Assembly (NCBI GenBank): GCA_031287525.1
Contig: JAITSU010000002.1
Coordinates: 1-64,000, forward strand
Origin: Zoogloeaceae bacterium
Lineage (GTDB): Bacteria; Pseudomonadota; Gammaproteobacteria; Burkholderiales; Rhodocyclaceae
DNA length: 64,000 bases
Reading direction: 5' to 3'
Part shown: positions 8,405-17,684 of the stretch, in pieces
Numbering within the stretch: the stretch's first letter is position 1
How the letters are laid out: each line of letters begins with the position of its first letter
Made by a program: the position numbers and the translations under genes
Notes under the pieces: model-generated
Databases searched by the model: none
Seen by the model: the letters and a program-made list of their open reading frames with translations, nothing else
What the model was told of the DNA's origin: nothing

Positions 8405-9123
8405 TATTTGAGGCGTTGTTTCGCTTGCGTTGCCGCTTGCGAAGTCGGGTATTTTTCGAGGATGCTGTTCAAGGTGCGGCGAGCGGCGGTGTTATTGCCG
8501 TCGTCGCGCTGGCAGTTGGCGATGGCGAGCAGAGCGTCCGGCGCGCGGGCGGAATCCGGCCAGTGGGTGGTGACGATGAGTTGCGCGTCAATCGCCTGTT
8601 TGCATTTCTGCTGCGCGTACCAGGCATTGCCCAGCCAGAATTGCGCGTTGGGCGCCATGTCGCTGTCGGGATAGTTCTGCACAAAGGCGGCAAACGCCGT
8701 CGCCGCCGCCGGATATTTGCCCGCCTTGAACTGGTTCAAAGCAGCTTCATAAGCATTGCTTTCGGCAGCCGGATCAACGGCGGCCGCCGCGCCATAACCT
8801 GTACTGCCGCGCGAAGATTCCAGCGGAGTCAGGCGGCTGTCCAGATCGAGATAGAGGTCTTGCAGGCGTTTTTTCGCCTGTTCGTTCTCGTAATGCAGGG
8901 TCTCGATTTCGCCGCGCAGACGGGAAATTTCCTCGCGCAAGCCCAGAAGCTGGGTGGAGAGTTCCAGTTGCGCCCTGGTCAGGGTTTCGACGCGGGCGTC
9001 GGTCGCTGCTTGCAGGTCGATAATCTGCTGGCGGGCGATGTCGTCATCGAACAAACCCGCTTGCGCGGCGGGCGCAATTAGCAACGCGCCCGCAGAGAGT
9101 AGAGGCAGAGCGAGGCGTCGCAT
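8404..9123 (-). CDS. cpoB: Cell division coordinator CpoB (YbgF)
   Basis: Periplasmic Tol-Pal partner that couples peptidoglycan synthesis with outer-membrane constriction. It starts MRRLALPLLSAGALLIAPAA, a Sec signal peptide ending AQA. A coiled-coil trimerisation segment occupies about residues 25-95, and C-terminal TPR-like repeats contain AYEAALNQFKAGKYPAAATA and QFWLGNAWYAQ. I chose the ATG at 9123 because the signal peptide starts there; it begins 2 nt after the pal stop. A longer frame to 9174 would overlap pal. Confidence 0.93.
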   Translation of the reverse strand: MRRLALPLLSAGALLIAPAAQAGLFDDDIARQQIIDLQAATDARVETLTRAQLELSTQLLGLREEISRLRGEIETLHYENEQAKKRLQDLYLDLDSRLTPLESSRGSTGYGAAAAVDPAAESNAYEAALNQFKAGKYPAAATAFAAFVQNYPDSDMAPNAQFWLGNAWYAQQKCKQAIDAQLIVTTHWPDSARAPDALLAIANCQRDDGNNTAARRTLNSILEKYPTSQAATQAKQRLK

Positions 9124-9125
9124 GA

Positions 9126-9650
9126 TCAGAACTCGCCGGAATAGAGAATGTCGGCGCGACGGTTTTGCGCCCACGCGCTTTCGTCATGCCCTTCGGCGCG
9201 GGGTTTTTCTTCACCCAGACTGACCGCTTCCACCTGCTCTTCGCGCGCGCCTAACAGCAACAGGATTTGCTTCACGGCTTCGGCGCGTTTTTGCCCCAGC
9301 GAGAGGTTGTATTCGTGGCTGCCGCGTTCATCGGTATTACCTTGAATCAACACCTTGAAATTGCGGTTTTCCACCAGAAATTTGGCGTGCGCGGTGAGCA
9401 GACCGCGATAGTCTTCCGCCACATCGTAGCGGTCGAGCGCGAAATAAATGCTGCGTTGGGCGAGCACGCCGCTGGTGAGGATGGCGGGCAGATTGGCGCC
9501 GTTGGGGTTGGGCACTTCAACGCGCGTGACATCGGCATTGGGATCGCGGGTTTCCACCGGCGCGCCACCGGTTTCCGGGTCGCCGGGGGTGACACAAGCG
9601 GTCAGGGCGAGCAACAGGCTCAAAACGACGAAAGAGGCAAATTTTTTCAT
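9126..9650 (-). CDS. pal: Peptidoglycan-associated lipoprotein Pal
   Basis: Outer-membrane lipoprotein of the Tol-Pal system. The signal peptide ends in the lipobox LTAC with acylated C19. The C-terminal OmpA-like peptidoglycan-binding domain includes IYFALDRYDV and NTDERGSHEYNLSLGQKRA. Its 174 residues match the family. It lies between tolB and cpoB in canonical order. Confidence 0.96.
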   Translation of the reverse strand: MKKFASFVVLSLLLALTACVTPGDPETGGAPVETRDPNADVTRVEVPNPNGANLPAILTSGVLAQRSIYFALDRYDVAEDYRGLLTAHAKFLVENRNFKVLIQGNTDERGSHEYNLSLGQKRAEAVKQILLLLGAREEQVEAVSLGEEKPRAEGHDESAWAQNRRADILYSGEF

Positions 9651-9740
9651 GTGACGACTCCAATGATTTGAATGCGGGAAAAGGGAAAAAGAACTTTGGC
9701 AGATTTTATACGTTTTGCAAATGTTGTCTTCAGTCTTTGC

Positions 9741-11030
9741 TTATTTCAGGAAGGGTCCCCACGCCGGTTCGCGGATGTCGCCCGCTGGCACGGAGAGGCG
9801 TTGGCGGATGCGTCCGTCGATGGAAACCGCCGATAATACGCCGCGCCCGCCCGCTTCCGTCGCCAGCACAATCATGCGACTGTTGGGCGCGAAACTGGGC
9901 GATTCGTCCCGCCCGGAGGAATCCGAGAGCGTCTGCACCTGACGGCTTTGCAAATCCATCACCGCCAGTTGAAAGCGTCCATCCCGACGGGTGATGAAGG
10001 CGAGGCTCCTGCCATCGGGCGAGGGGCGCGGCGAAACATTGTAGCTGCCTTCAAAAGTCACGCGCTCAACCGCGCCGCCGCGACTGGAAACCCGATAAAT
10101 CTGCGGGCTGCCGCCCCGGTCTGAGGTGAAATAGATCGTGCCGCCGTCAGCGGAAAACTGCGGCTCGGTGTCGATGCCCGCCGAAGTGGTGAGGCGGGTC
10201 AGCCCGCCGCCCGATGCCGCGAGGGTGTAAATCTGCGAACTGCCGTCCTTGGTGAGCACAATCGCCAGCCGCGAACCGTCGGGCGACCAGGCGGGCGCGG
10301 AATTGGAACCCTTGAAATTGGCGACGACCTGCCTACCGCCGCTTGCCAGCGAATGCACGAAGACGATGGGTTTTTTGTTCTCGAAGGAAACGTAGGCGAT
10401 GCGCGAGCCGTCCGGCGACCACGCCGGAGAAATAATGGGTTCGCGGGAAGCCAGCGCCGTCTGGGCGTTTTGCCCGTCGGAATCCGCAATCCGCAATTCG
10501 TAACGTCCGCCCGTTTTGTAGACATAGGCGATGCGGGTGGAAAACACGCCCTTTTCGCCGGTCAGCTTTTCGTAGATGTAATCGGCGATGCGATGTCCGG
10601 CGGCGCGCAATTGCGGCACAGCGGTGGTATAGATTGCGCCGCCCAGATTCCCTTGCCGGTTGATGTCATAGAGGCGAAACCGCGCTTCCAGACGACCATC
10701 GGCACTTCCGCCCAGACTGCCTGCCGCGAGCGCGTCCGCGCCAGTGCTTTTCCAGCCCGCGTAGTCGACGGCGGTTGTTTCGGTCATGGCGACGCCATTG
10801 GCGTTCACCAAACGAAAGAGACCGCTGCGCTCCAGATCGCTGCGGATGACGGAAGTCAGCGCCCGACTGGTGCCCGCATCGCCGCCGAATTCGGTGATGG
10901 CGACCGGAATCTGGTTTGCGCCCGCGCCGGTGATTTCGATGGCGAGTTGGGCATGGGCGGAAACCGCCGTACCCAGAAGGGCTGCGGCGAAAAGGCGGCG
11001 GGTGACGCGGGCAAGGGCAATTGGGTTCAT
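9741..11030 (-). CDS. tolB: Tol-Pal system protein TolB
   Basis: Periplasmic beta-propeller protein that binds Pal. It has a signal peptide (about residues 1-27, ending SAHA), an N-terminal domain, and then PD40-type propeller repeats recognisable by recurring SPAWSPDGSRIAYVS-like segments. At 429 residues it is normal. It sits between tolA and pal. Confidence 0.96.
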   Translation of the reverse strand: MNPIALARVTRRLFAAALLGTAVSAHAQLAIEITGAGANQIPVAITEFGGDAGTSRALTSVIRSDLERSGLFRLVNANGVAMTETTAVDYAGWKSTGADALAAGSLGGSADGRLEARFRLYDINRQGNLGGAIYTTAVPQLRAAGHRIADYIYEKLTGEKGVFSTRIAYVYKTGGRYELRIADSDGQNAQTALASREPIISPAWSPDGSRIAYVSFENKKPIVFVHSLASGGRQVVANFKGSNSAPAWSPDGSRLAIVLTKDGSSQIYTLAASGGGLTRLTTSAGIDTEPQFSADGGTIYFTSDRGGSPQIYRVSSRGGAVERVTFEGSYNVSPRPSPDGRSLAFITRRDGRFQLAVMDLQSRQVQTLSDSSGRDESPSFAPNSRMIVLATEAGGRGVLSAVSIDGRIRQRLSVPAGDIREPAWGPFLK

Positions 11031-11081
11031 GTGGAATTTGGCTCGTGACGTGTGCCGGGGAATTATACAGAGAGCGATTGG

Positions 11082-11807
11082 CTAATCGTAGGGGCGGTAA
11101 GTGATTTCCAGATTGCGGTCGAATACCGATGGGTCGTCGGGCTTGGGCAAGGGTGAGGATTTCAGGATGGCGCGCTCAATCGCGTCGTCCAGCGCGGGAT
11201 TGCCGCTGGAACGGAGTAAACGCGGCTGACCGACTATTCCGGCGTCAGGCAGCAGCCTGACCTCGAAAACGGCTTCCGGGTTGCCTTGCAAACCCGGTGG
11301 CAACACGATATTGCCGCGAATTTTGTCCTTGATTTTCCCAACCCAAGTCGCAGCAGCGCTTTTTTGAGCGGCTGCCTGTTGTTCGGCGGCTGCCATCTCT
11401 CGCAGCGCGGCTTCCCGATTGGCGCGTTCAGTTTGCTGCTTCCGCTGGTCTTCCTGTTTGAAGAACTCATTGAAATTTGGCTTTTCCGGTTGTTTGGGCG
11501 GAGGTGGTATCTCCCTCTTTGGTTTTTCCTCTTTCTTCTTCCCGTCCTTCACCACAATATCCGCCTTCTTCATCGGCGCGGGTTCAGGCGTGACTTCCGG
11601 TTTGGGCGTTGGTTTGGGCTGGGTGGCGGGGGGCGGCGGCGAAATCGCCGGGCGCGGAATGTCCGACCACAATTCCACTTCGACTGCCGCGTGCTCGGTT
11701 TTCCACTGCACGCCGAGGAACAGCGCCAGCACGAGCAGCAGGTGCACGCCGATGGAGAGTGCCAACGCCTGTTTTTTGCCGGGTTCCGGGGCGGTGTCCT
11801 GAATCAT
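11082..11807 (-). CDS. tolA: Cell envelope integrity protein TolA (short form)
   Basis: Inner-membrane protein linking TolQR to TolB/Pal. It has one N-terminal membrane helix (about residues 15-33, LALSIGVHLLLVLALFLGV), a Pro/Lys/Glu-rich linker, an Ala/Glu/Lys helical segment, and a TonB/TolA C-terminal domain (VRLLPDAGIVGQPRLLRSSGN). At 241 residues it is much shorter than enterobacterial TolA, mainly through a reduced helical domain II, as in many betaproteobacteria. Confidence 0.94.
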   Translation of the reverse strand: MIQDTAPEPGKKQALALSIGVHLLLVLALFLGVQWKTEHAAVEVELWSDIPRPAISPPPPATQPKPTPKPEVTPEPAPMKKADIVVKDGKKKEEKPKREIPPPPKQPEKPNFNEFFKQEDQRKQQTERANREAALREMAAAEQQAAAQKSAAATWVGKIKDKIRGNIVLPPGLQGNPEAVFEVRLLPDAGIVGQPRLLRSSGNPALDDAIERAILKSSPLPKPDDPSVFDRNLEITYRPYD

Positions 11808-11817
11808 GGCGAAATAC

Positions 11818-12213
11818 TCACTTGCGCGCCGTTTCCAGCCCTACGCGGTCGAAACCGAGTTTCTTGATTTCGTCCAGCACGGTCAGCACCGATTCGTAGC
11901 TGGCGGTCTTGTCGCCTGCCACCAGCACGGCGGGTTGGGGGATTTTTGCTTGCGCGGCGGCGAGGAAGGCGGTGAGTTCGGTTTTATCCACGGCGCGCGC
12001 GCCCGCTTCGTCCACCACTTTCAGTTCGCCGTTCGCGCCGACTTCAATCCGCAGCGGGTTTTCCGGCGTGACATTGGCTTTTTCGACGGCGGGCAGCTCG
12101 ATTGAGCCAGTCTGCATCATGGGCGTGGCGACCATGAAAATGACCAGCAGCACCAGCATCACGTCGATGTAGGGGACGACATTGATTTCGTTTTTCAGGC
12201 GACGGGGGCGCAT
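11818..12213 (-). CDS. tolR: Tol-Pal system protein TolR (ExbD family)
   Basis: Proton-channel subunit of TolQR. The single membrane helix VVPYIDVMLVLLVIFMV carries the essential Asp (D17). It is 131 residues long, begins 3 nt after tolQ and ends 10 nt before tolA. Confidence 0.95.
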   Translation of the reverse strand: MRPRRLKNEINVVPYIDVMLVLLVIFMVATPMMQTGSIELPAVEKANVTPENPLRIEVGANGELKVVDEAGARAVDKTELTAFLAAAQAKIPQPAVLVAGDKTASYESVLTVLDEIKKLGFDRVGLETARK

Positions 12214-12216
12214 GGC

Positions 12217-12894
12217 TTATCTCATCTGACGTTGGAGAATGTTGGAAAATTCTTCCATAAAGGATTCGTGGCGGGTCGCCAGCCGGTCAATGTCATGCGC
12301 GAAACGGTTGTAGGCGAGCACGGCGGGAATGGCGGCGAAAAGGCCGATCGCCGTCGCCACCAGCGCTTCGGCAATGCCGGGCGCGACGGAAGAAAGCGTG
12401 GCTTGCCCGACGTTACCCAGAGCGCGAAAGGCGTGCATGATGCCCCAGACCGTGCCGAACAGCCCGATGTAGGGCGACACGGAGCCGACGGAAGCGAGGA
12501 AGGAAAGGTGGGCTTCCAGCGCGTCCAGTTCGCGCTGGTAGGTGGCGCGCATGGCGCGGCGCGAGCCGTTGATGACATCGCTGGCTTCCAGCCCTTTCTG
12601 ACCTTTCAGCTTGGTGAATTCGCGGAAACCGGCTTCAAAGATGCGCTCCATGCTGCCCGCGTGGTGGCGGTCATTCACGGCGCTGTTGAACAGGTTGTTG
12701 AGGTCGCCGCCCGACCAGAAATCGCGCTCGAAACGCTCGGTTTTCAGACGCGAATCGCGCACGGCAAACCATTTCACGAAAATGTAGAACCATGACATAA
12801 AGGAGATGGCGATGAGAATCGCCATGACCACCTGCACGACGGCGCTGGCATTCAGAATCAGTTGCAGGATGGAGAGATCCTGGGTGACATTCAT
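12217..12894 (-). CDS. tolQ: Tol-Pal system protein TolQ (ExbB/MotA family)
   Basis: Proton-channel subunit with three predicted membrane helices, at about residues 18-38, 137-158 and 170-192. The last two, with [10 protein letters not shown] and [17 protein letters not shown], are typical of TolQ/ExbB. It is 225 residues long. The start overlaps the ybgC stop (ATGA). Confidence 0.95.
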   Translation of the reverse strand: MNVTQDLSILQLILNASAVVQVVMAILIAISFMSWFYIFVKWFAVRDSRLKTERFERDFWSGGDLNNLFNSAVNDRHHAGSMERIFEAGFREFTKLKGQKGLEASDVINGSRRAMRATYQRELDALEAHLSFLASVGSVSPYIGLFGTVWGIMHAFRALGNVGQATLSSVAPGIAEALVATAIGLFAAIPAVLAYNRFAHDIDRLATRHESFMEEFSNILQRQMR

Positions 12895-13328
12895 AATGAG
12901 TAAGACTCCATTTGTTGCCGCAAATCTTTGGGGATGGGCGCGGCTTTCAGTTGGTTATCCGCGCCGATGGCGGCGCAGACGATGCGGACTTTGCCGACGA
13001 CGAGCGGCGTGTCGCCCCGGCAGACGGTCTGGACAAGCAAAATCTGGGCGCGCCCCAGTTCTTCCACCGTCAGCGTGACCGTGAGCAGGTCGTCCAGACG
13101 CGCCGGTTGCCGGTATTCCGCTTCGACGTTTCTGACCACGAAGACCATGCCGTGTTCGCGCAGCAGCATCGCCTGGTCACAGCCCAGATGACGCGCCCAT
13201 TCCGTGCGGCAGCGTTCAAAAAATTTCAGGTAATTGGCGTAATACACCACGCCGCCCGCATCGGTGTCTTCGTAATAGACGCGGACGGGCAGGGAGAACG
13301 CGGTAGCGGGGGCGAGGTCGTTTTGCAT
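12891..13328 (-). CDS. ybgC: Tol-Pal associated acyl-CoA thioesterase YbgC
   Basis: Hot-dog fold thioesterase of 145 residues. The 4-hydroxybenzoyl-CoA-thioesterase signature is [25 protein letters not shown], with the catalytic Asp in YEDTDAGG. It is the first gene of the tolQRAB-pal-cpoB operon; its stop overlaps the tolQ start. Confidence 0.94.
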   Translation of the reverse strand: MQNDLAPATAFSLPVRVYYEDTDAGGVVYYANYLKFFERCRTEWARHLGCDQAMLLREHGMVFVVRNVEAEYRQPARLDDLLTVTLTVEELGRAQILLVQTVCRGDTPLVVGKVRIVCAAIGADNQLKAAPIPKDLRQQMESYSL

Positions 13329-13367
13329 GGGCGGGAATTTTACATGACGATGCGCGGGAAGCAGGAA

Positions 13368-14675
13368 TCAACGTCCGGTCGCGGCAAAATGCGCTTCGGC
13401 GGCGGCGATGGTGCTGGCGATGTCGGCTTCCGTGTGCGCGGCGGAAACGAAACCGGCTTCAAAAGCGGAAGGGGCGAAATAGTGTCCGGCGTTTAGCAGG
13501 GCGTGGAAGAAGCGTCCGAAGGCTTCCGTGTCGGCGGCGGTGACTTCGGCGAAATTCGTGGGGGGCGTTTGCGTGAAATACAGCCCGAACATACCGCCCA
13601 CGTTTTGGGCGCAGAAGGCGACGCCGTGTTTTTGCGCCGCCGCCGTCAGTCCGGCGCAGAGTTGGCGGGCGCGGGCGGTGAGATTTTCGTAAAAGCCTTT
13701 TGCCTGAATCAGTTTCAGGGTGGCAAGACCCGCTGCCACGGCGACCGGATTGCCGGAGAGTGTGCCCGCCTGATACACCGACCCCAGCGGGGCGATTTTT
13801 TCCATGATGTCGCGGCGACCACCGAAGGCTGCCAGCGGCATCCCGCCGCCGATGACTTTGCCGAAAGTGGACAGGTCGGGCGTGATGCCGTAAAGCCCTT
13901 GCGCGGAGTGCAAGCCGACGCGAAAGCCGGTCATCACTTCATCGAAAATCAACACCGCGCCGTGTTGGGCGGTGAGCGCGCGGGCGGCGGCGAGGAATGC
14001 CGGTTCAGGCGCAATCAGGTTCATGTTGCCCGCGACCGGCTCGATGATGATGGCGGCAATCTGCCCGCCCTGTCGGGCGAAGGCTTCGGTGAGCGCCGCC
14101 GCGTCGTTGTAGGGCAGCACCAGCGTGTGTTTGGCGATGTCCGCCGGAACGCCGCCGGAGGAAGGGCTGCCCTGGGCAAGTCCGGCGCGATCGCCAAAGG
14201 TGAGTAAACCGGAACCGGCCTTGACCAGCAGACTGTCGCTATGCCCGTGGTAGCAGCCCTCGAATTTGATGAGCAGGTCGCGTCCGGTGTAGCCACGCGC
14301 CAGCCGGATGGCGCTCATGGTGGCTTCGGTGCCGGAAGACACGAGGCGCGCCATGTCCAGCGAAGGCACGAGGCGGCAGAGCAATTCGGCAAGCTCGATT
14401 TCGGCTTCAATGGGCGCGCCGAAGGAAAGCCCGTCGGCAGCGGCGGCTTGTACGGCGGCGACGACTTCTGGATGCGCGTGTCCCAGAATCAGCGGCCCCC
14501 ATGAACCCACGTAATCCAGATATTCCTTGCCATCCGCGTCGATGAAACGCGCGCCTTGCCCCTTGACGAAGAAACAGGGCGCGCCGCCCACGGAGCGAAA
14601 GGCGCGTACCGGCGAATTCACGCCGCCGGGGATGTGGCGTTGGGCGCGTTCAAACAGGCTTTGGTTGCGGGTCAT
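13368..14675 (-). CDS. hemL: Glutamate-1-semialdehyde 2,1-aminomutase HemL
   Basis: PLP enzyme making 5-aminolevulinate for tetrapyrroles by the C5 pathway. It starts with [17 protein letters not shown], the family's N-terminal signature. The PLP lysine is in [12 protein letters not shown], preceded by [11 protein letters not shown]. Its 435 residues match the family. The start overlaps the thiE stop (ATGA). Confidence 0.96.
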   Translation of the reverse strand: MTRNQSLFERAQRHIPGGVNSPVRAFRSVGGAPCFFVKGQGARFIDADGKEYLDYVGSWGPLILGHAHPEVVAAVQAAAADGLSFGAPIEAEIELAELLCRLVPSLDMARLVSSGTEATMSAIRLARGYTGRDLLIKFEGCYHGHSDSLLVKAGSGLLTFGDRAGLAQGSPSSGGVPADIAKHTLVLPYNDAAALTEAFARQGGQIAAIIIEPVAGNMNLIAPEPAFLAAARALTAQHGAVLIFDEVMTGFRVGLHSAQGLYGITPDLSTFGKVIGGGMPLAAFGGRRDIMEKIAPLGSVYQAGTLSGNPVAVAAGLATLKLIQAKGFYENLTARARQLCAGLTAAAQKHGVAFCAQNVGGMFGLYFTQTPPTNFAEVTAADTEAFGRFFHALLNAGHYFAPSAFEAGFVSAAHTEADIASTIAAAEAHFAATGR

Positions 14676-15319
14676 GTTGGAAATTCTCCCTGAAAAAGTT
14701 TTTGATAGGCGGCGGCGCGTTGGGTCATCTGCGTCGGGGTTAATTGAAAAAGGTCGCTGATGACGGCGAGCAGGTTTGCCCCGGCAGCGACCAGTGGCGC
14801 GGCATTTGCCAGGGTAATGCCGCCGATGACGCAGACGGGCAGCGGCAGTTTCGCATGGGCGCGGGCAATGAGCGTATGCGGGGCAAGCGGCGCGCGCGGC
14901 TTGCTGGGCGAGGCATAAACCGCGCCGAAGGCGATGTAACTCGCGCCTGCGGCGGCGGCTCGCTCTGCGCGGGCAAAATCGTTGTAGCAGGACGCGCCGA
15001 TGATGGCGACTTTACCCAGCATTTTACGGGCAAAAGCCACTTCGCCGTCGTCCTGCCCCAAATGTACGCCCGCCGCGCCGACGGACTCTGCCAGCGTTAT
15101 ATCGTCGTTGATCATCAGACGCGCGCCATACGCCGTACAAATGGCTTGCAGCGCCGTTGCCTGCGCGTGGCGCAATGTGTCGTCCGCCGTTTTGTTGCGG
15201 TATTGCAGCAGACGGCAGCCGCCATCAAGTACGGCGGTGACGGCGCGAATCAAGGCTGGCGTGTCCGCAAAATCGGGGGTGATGGCGTAAAGACCGGAAA
15301 GCGTTGATTTACGCATCAT
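14672..15319 (-). CDS. thiE: Thiamine-phosphate synthase ThiE
   Basis: Joins HMP-PP and thiazole phosphate to make thiamine phosphate. It is a TIM-barrel protein of 215 residues, with [27 protein letters not shown] and an IGASCYN-like stretch for the phosphate/pyrimidine sites, and [10 protein letters not shown] near the end. It overlaps thiD by about 11 nt and hemL by 4 nt. The start may be 15319 or the next Met 3 nt in. Confidence 0.95.
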   Translation of the reverse strand: MMRKSTLSGLYAITPDFADTPALIRAVTAVLDGGCRLLQYRNKTADDTLRHAQATALQAICTAYGARLMINDDITLAESVGAAGVHLGQDDGEVAFARKMLGKVAIIGASCYNDFARAERAAAAGASYIAFGAVYASPSKPRAPLAPHTLIARAHAKLPLPVCVIGGITLANAAPLVAAGANLLAVISDLFQLTPTQMTQRAAAYQKLFQGEFPT

Positions 15320-16112
15320 GAAACAGGCGATTGGGAATGCTTTGCCCCCGTCCGGGACGAAAGGCGCGCGCGAGGCTTTGCCAGGTGTATTGCTGGGCGG
15401 CGCGCGCGGCGCTCACGATGTCCTGCCCCTGCGCCAGACCAGCGGCACAGGCGGAAGCCAGCGTACAGCCGGAGCCGTGAAATTCACCCGCCAGACGTTG
15501 CCAGCCCTCTTCGCATAGCAGACCGTTCGCGCTGTAGAGGCGGTTACAGACGGTATCGCCGCTTTCATGCCCGCCGGTCAGGAGGACGTGCTGTACGCCG
15601 AAAGACAACAGGCGGGCGACAGCTTGTTCCGGTTTGTCCGCAGCGGTCAGGCGATACGCTTCCACGCTGTTGGGGGTCAGCAGGGTGGCGCGGGGAAAAA
15701 GATACGCAATCAGGGCGGCAATCAATTCGTCGTCAGCGAATTTGTCGCCGCGTCCCGATGCGAGCACCGGGTCGAGCGTCAGCGGAATGTGCGGGTAATC
15801 CGCCGCGATGGCGGCGACTACTCGCGCATTTTCCACGCTGCCCAACACGCCGATTTTGAAGGCGGCAACCGGCATGTCCGCGAGCACGGCGCGCGCCTGC
15901 CGGTCGACAAGCGCCGCCGCGACCGGATGTACGCTCGCCACGCCGACCGTATCCTGCACGGTCAACGCCGTGATTGCCGTTGCCGGATGGCAGCCCAAAG
16001 CGGCGAGGGTGAGCAAATCGGCTTGCATACCCGCGCCCGCCACAGGGTCGCTGGCGGCGAAAACAAGCACAGTGGGCAGGGGATTTTGAGGGTGAAAAGA
16101 GGAAGAATACAT
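15309..16112 (-). CDS. thiD: Hydroxymethylpyrimidine/phosphomethylpyrimidine kinase ThiD
   Basis: Ribokinase-fold kinase that phosphorylates HMP and HMP-P in thiamine synthesis. ASDPVAGAGMQADLLTLAALG is the substrate loop, and FHGSGCTLASACAAGLAQG is the ATP/anion-hole motif with catalytic Asp replaced in position by the usual GSGC turn. It is 267 residues long. It is the first gene of thiD-thiE-hemL, divergent from pilG across 246 bp that hold no other gene. Confidence 0.93.
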   Translation of the reverse strand: MYSSSFHPQNPLPTVLVFAASDPVAGAGMQADLLTLAALGCHPATAITALTVQDTVGVASVHPVAAALVDRQARAVLADMPVAAFKIGVLGSVENARVVAAIAADYPHIPLTLDPVLASGRGDKFADDELIAALIAYLFPRATLLTPNSVEAYRLTAADKPEQAVARLLSFGVQHVLLTGGHESGDTVCNRLYSANGLLCEEGWQRLAGEFHGSGCTLASACAAGLAQGQDIVSAARAAQQYTWQSLARAFRPGRGQSIPNRLFHDA

Positions 16113-16358
16113 GCGTTTTCCCGCCAGACGCGGAGCAAAAGCGGGGAAAGAAAATGTGGCGGATCAAAGAATGTTTGGGTAAGATTGTCACAATTTTACC
16201 CGAAAGCCTCCGCCTCGCTTGTCGAATGTGGCTTTCGGCGCACGGAAATAATGTGCAGCTTATGCGCGCATGGATAGTCGTTTTGACCGTTCTGGCGTAG
16301 ACTGCGCTTGTTGACTTGCCTACACACAACAATTACCCAGTATCCAAAGGGGGATGAA

Positions 16359-16754
16359 TTGACCGATATTGCAAGCCTGAGTGGCACTAAAGTCATGGTG
16401 ATCGACGACAGTCGTACCATACGGCGTAGCGCGGAAATATTCCTGCTTCAAGTTGGTTGTGAGGTGATTCTGGCGGAAGACGGCTTCGACGCGCTCTCCA
16501 AGATTGCCAGCCACCAACCGGATATTATTTTCTGCGACATCATGATGCCCCGTCTGGATGGCTATCAAACCTGCGCGCTGGTCAAGAAAAACGCCCGCTT
16601 CGGTAACACCCCCGTCATCATGCTTTCGTCCAAGGATGGACTTTTCGACCGCGCCAAGGGGCGTCTGGTCGGTTCCAATCAATATCTGACCAAGCCCTTC
16701 ACCAAGGACAGTCTGCTGCAAACCGTGGCGAGTTTCGTTCCCGGGCGCAAATAA
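16359..16754 (+). CDS. pilG: Twitching motility response regulator PilG
   Basis: A single REC domain of 131 residues with VMVIDDSRTIRRSAEIFL, phosphoacceptor D60 in FCDIMMPRLDG, and a KPF lysine. It is phosphorylated by ChpA to promote pilus extension in the Pil-Chp system. I prefer the TTG at 16359, which has a strong AAGGGGG SD 5-11 nt upstream, over an upstream TTG at 16308. It is the first gene of pilGHIJ-chpA. Confidence 0.92.
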   Translation: MTDIASLSGTKVMVIDDSRTIRRSAEIFLLQVGCEVILAEDGFDALSKIASHQPDIIFCDIMMPRLDGYQTCALVKKNARFGNTPVIMLSSKDGLFDRAKGRLVGSNQYLTKPFTKDSLLQTVASFVPGRK

Positions 16755-16778
16755 GAGCATTTCAAGGAGAGCTTACAT

Positions 16779-17144
16779 ATGCCCATTAAAAAAATCCTTG
16801 TGGTCGACGATTCCCCTACGGAACGCTACGTCGCCACCGAACTATTGACCAAGCATGGCTATCAGGTCATCACCGCCGAAAACGGCGAGGAGGGCATCGC
16901 CAGGGCAAAGGCGGAACTGCCTGACCTGGTATTGATGGATGTCATCATGCCGGGCACCAACGGCTATCAGGCAACCCGCAAGCTGGCGCGGGATGACACG
17001 ACGAAGAACATTCCGGTGATTGTCTGCACGTCCAAGAATCAGGAAACCGATAAAATCTGGGGCTTGCGTCAGGGCGCGATTGATTACCTGATCAAGCCGG
17101 TCAACCATGCCGAACTGCTGCAAAAAATAGCGGCTTTGCCCTGA
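16779..17144 (+). CDS. pilH: Twitching motility response regulator PilH
   Basis: Stand-alone REC domain of 121 residues: KKILVVDDSPTERYVA, phosphoacceptor D54 in VLMDVIMPG, and IKPV. In pseudomonads PilH acts in retraction or as a phosphate sink for ChpA. AAGGAGAG precedes the ATG, which lies 24 nt after pilG. Confidence 0.93.
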   Translation: MPIKKILVVDDSPTERYVATELLTKHGYQVITAENGEEGIARAKAELPDLVLMDVIMPGTNGYQATRKLARDDTTKNIPVIVCTSKNQETDKIWGLRQGAIDYLIKPVNHAELLQKIAALP

Positions 17145-17154
17145 GCGATTATCC

Positions 17155-17670
17155 ATGTCACGACGTATCAGTCTGCGCGAATTCCAGGAACACCTTTCCC
17201 GCCGCCTGTCTGGCGCGGCGCAGGGGGATGGCACCGTATCCCTGCTCGGTGTGCAGGCGGGCAAGAGTTTCTGGTTGCTGGATTTGTCCGCATCGGGAGA
17301 AATCGTGTCCGTGCCGCCGCTGACGCAAGTGCCGCTCACCACTTCGGCGTTTGCCGGACTTGCCAATATCCGGGGCAACCTGCACGCCGTCACCGATTTT
17401 CCCGCCTTTCTGGGCGACGAAGCGACTTCCCTGCAAGCGCCGGGCGTGCGCCTGTTGCTGGTGGGCACCAAGCATGGCAACAATGTCGCCATGTTGGTTT
17501 CGCGCCTGATGGGTTTGAAGAATCCGGCCGATTTTGAAATCGGTCCCGCACCTGAACAGGCTCCGGCCTGGAACGCCGCGACCTTCACCGACAAGGAAGG
17601 TCGCAAGTGGCAACGCCTTGATCTGCCAGCCCTGCTTGCAGATCCTAAATTTATGAACATCGTGGCCTGA
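17155..17670 (+). CDS. pilI: Chemotaxis adaptor PilI (CheW domain)
   Basis: CheW-like coupling protein of 171 residues linking PilJ to ChpA. The CheW fold is recognisable from [38 protein letters not shown] and [11 protein letters not shown]. It lies 10 nt after pilH and 14 nt before pilJ. Confidence 0.92.
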   Translation: MSRRISLREFQEHLSRRLSGAAQGDGTVSLLGVQAGKSFWLLDLSASGEIVSVPPLTQVPLTTSAFAGLANIRGNLHAVTDFPAFLGDEATSLQAPGVRLLLVGTKHGNNVAMLVSRLMGLKNPADFEIGPAPEQAPAWNAATFTDKEGRKWQRLDLPALLADPKFMNIVA

Positions 17671-17684
17671 CCGCGGAGATTAAT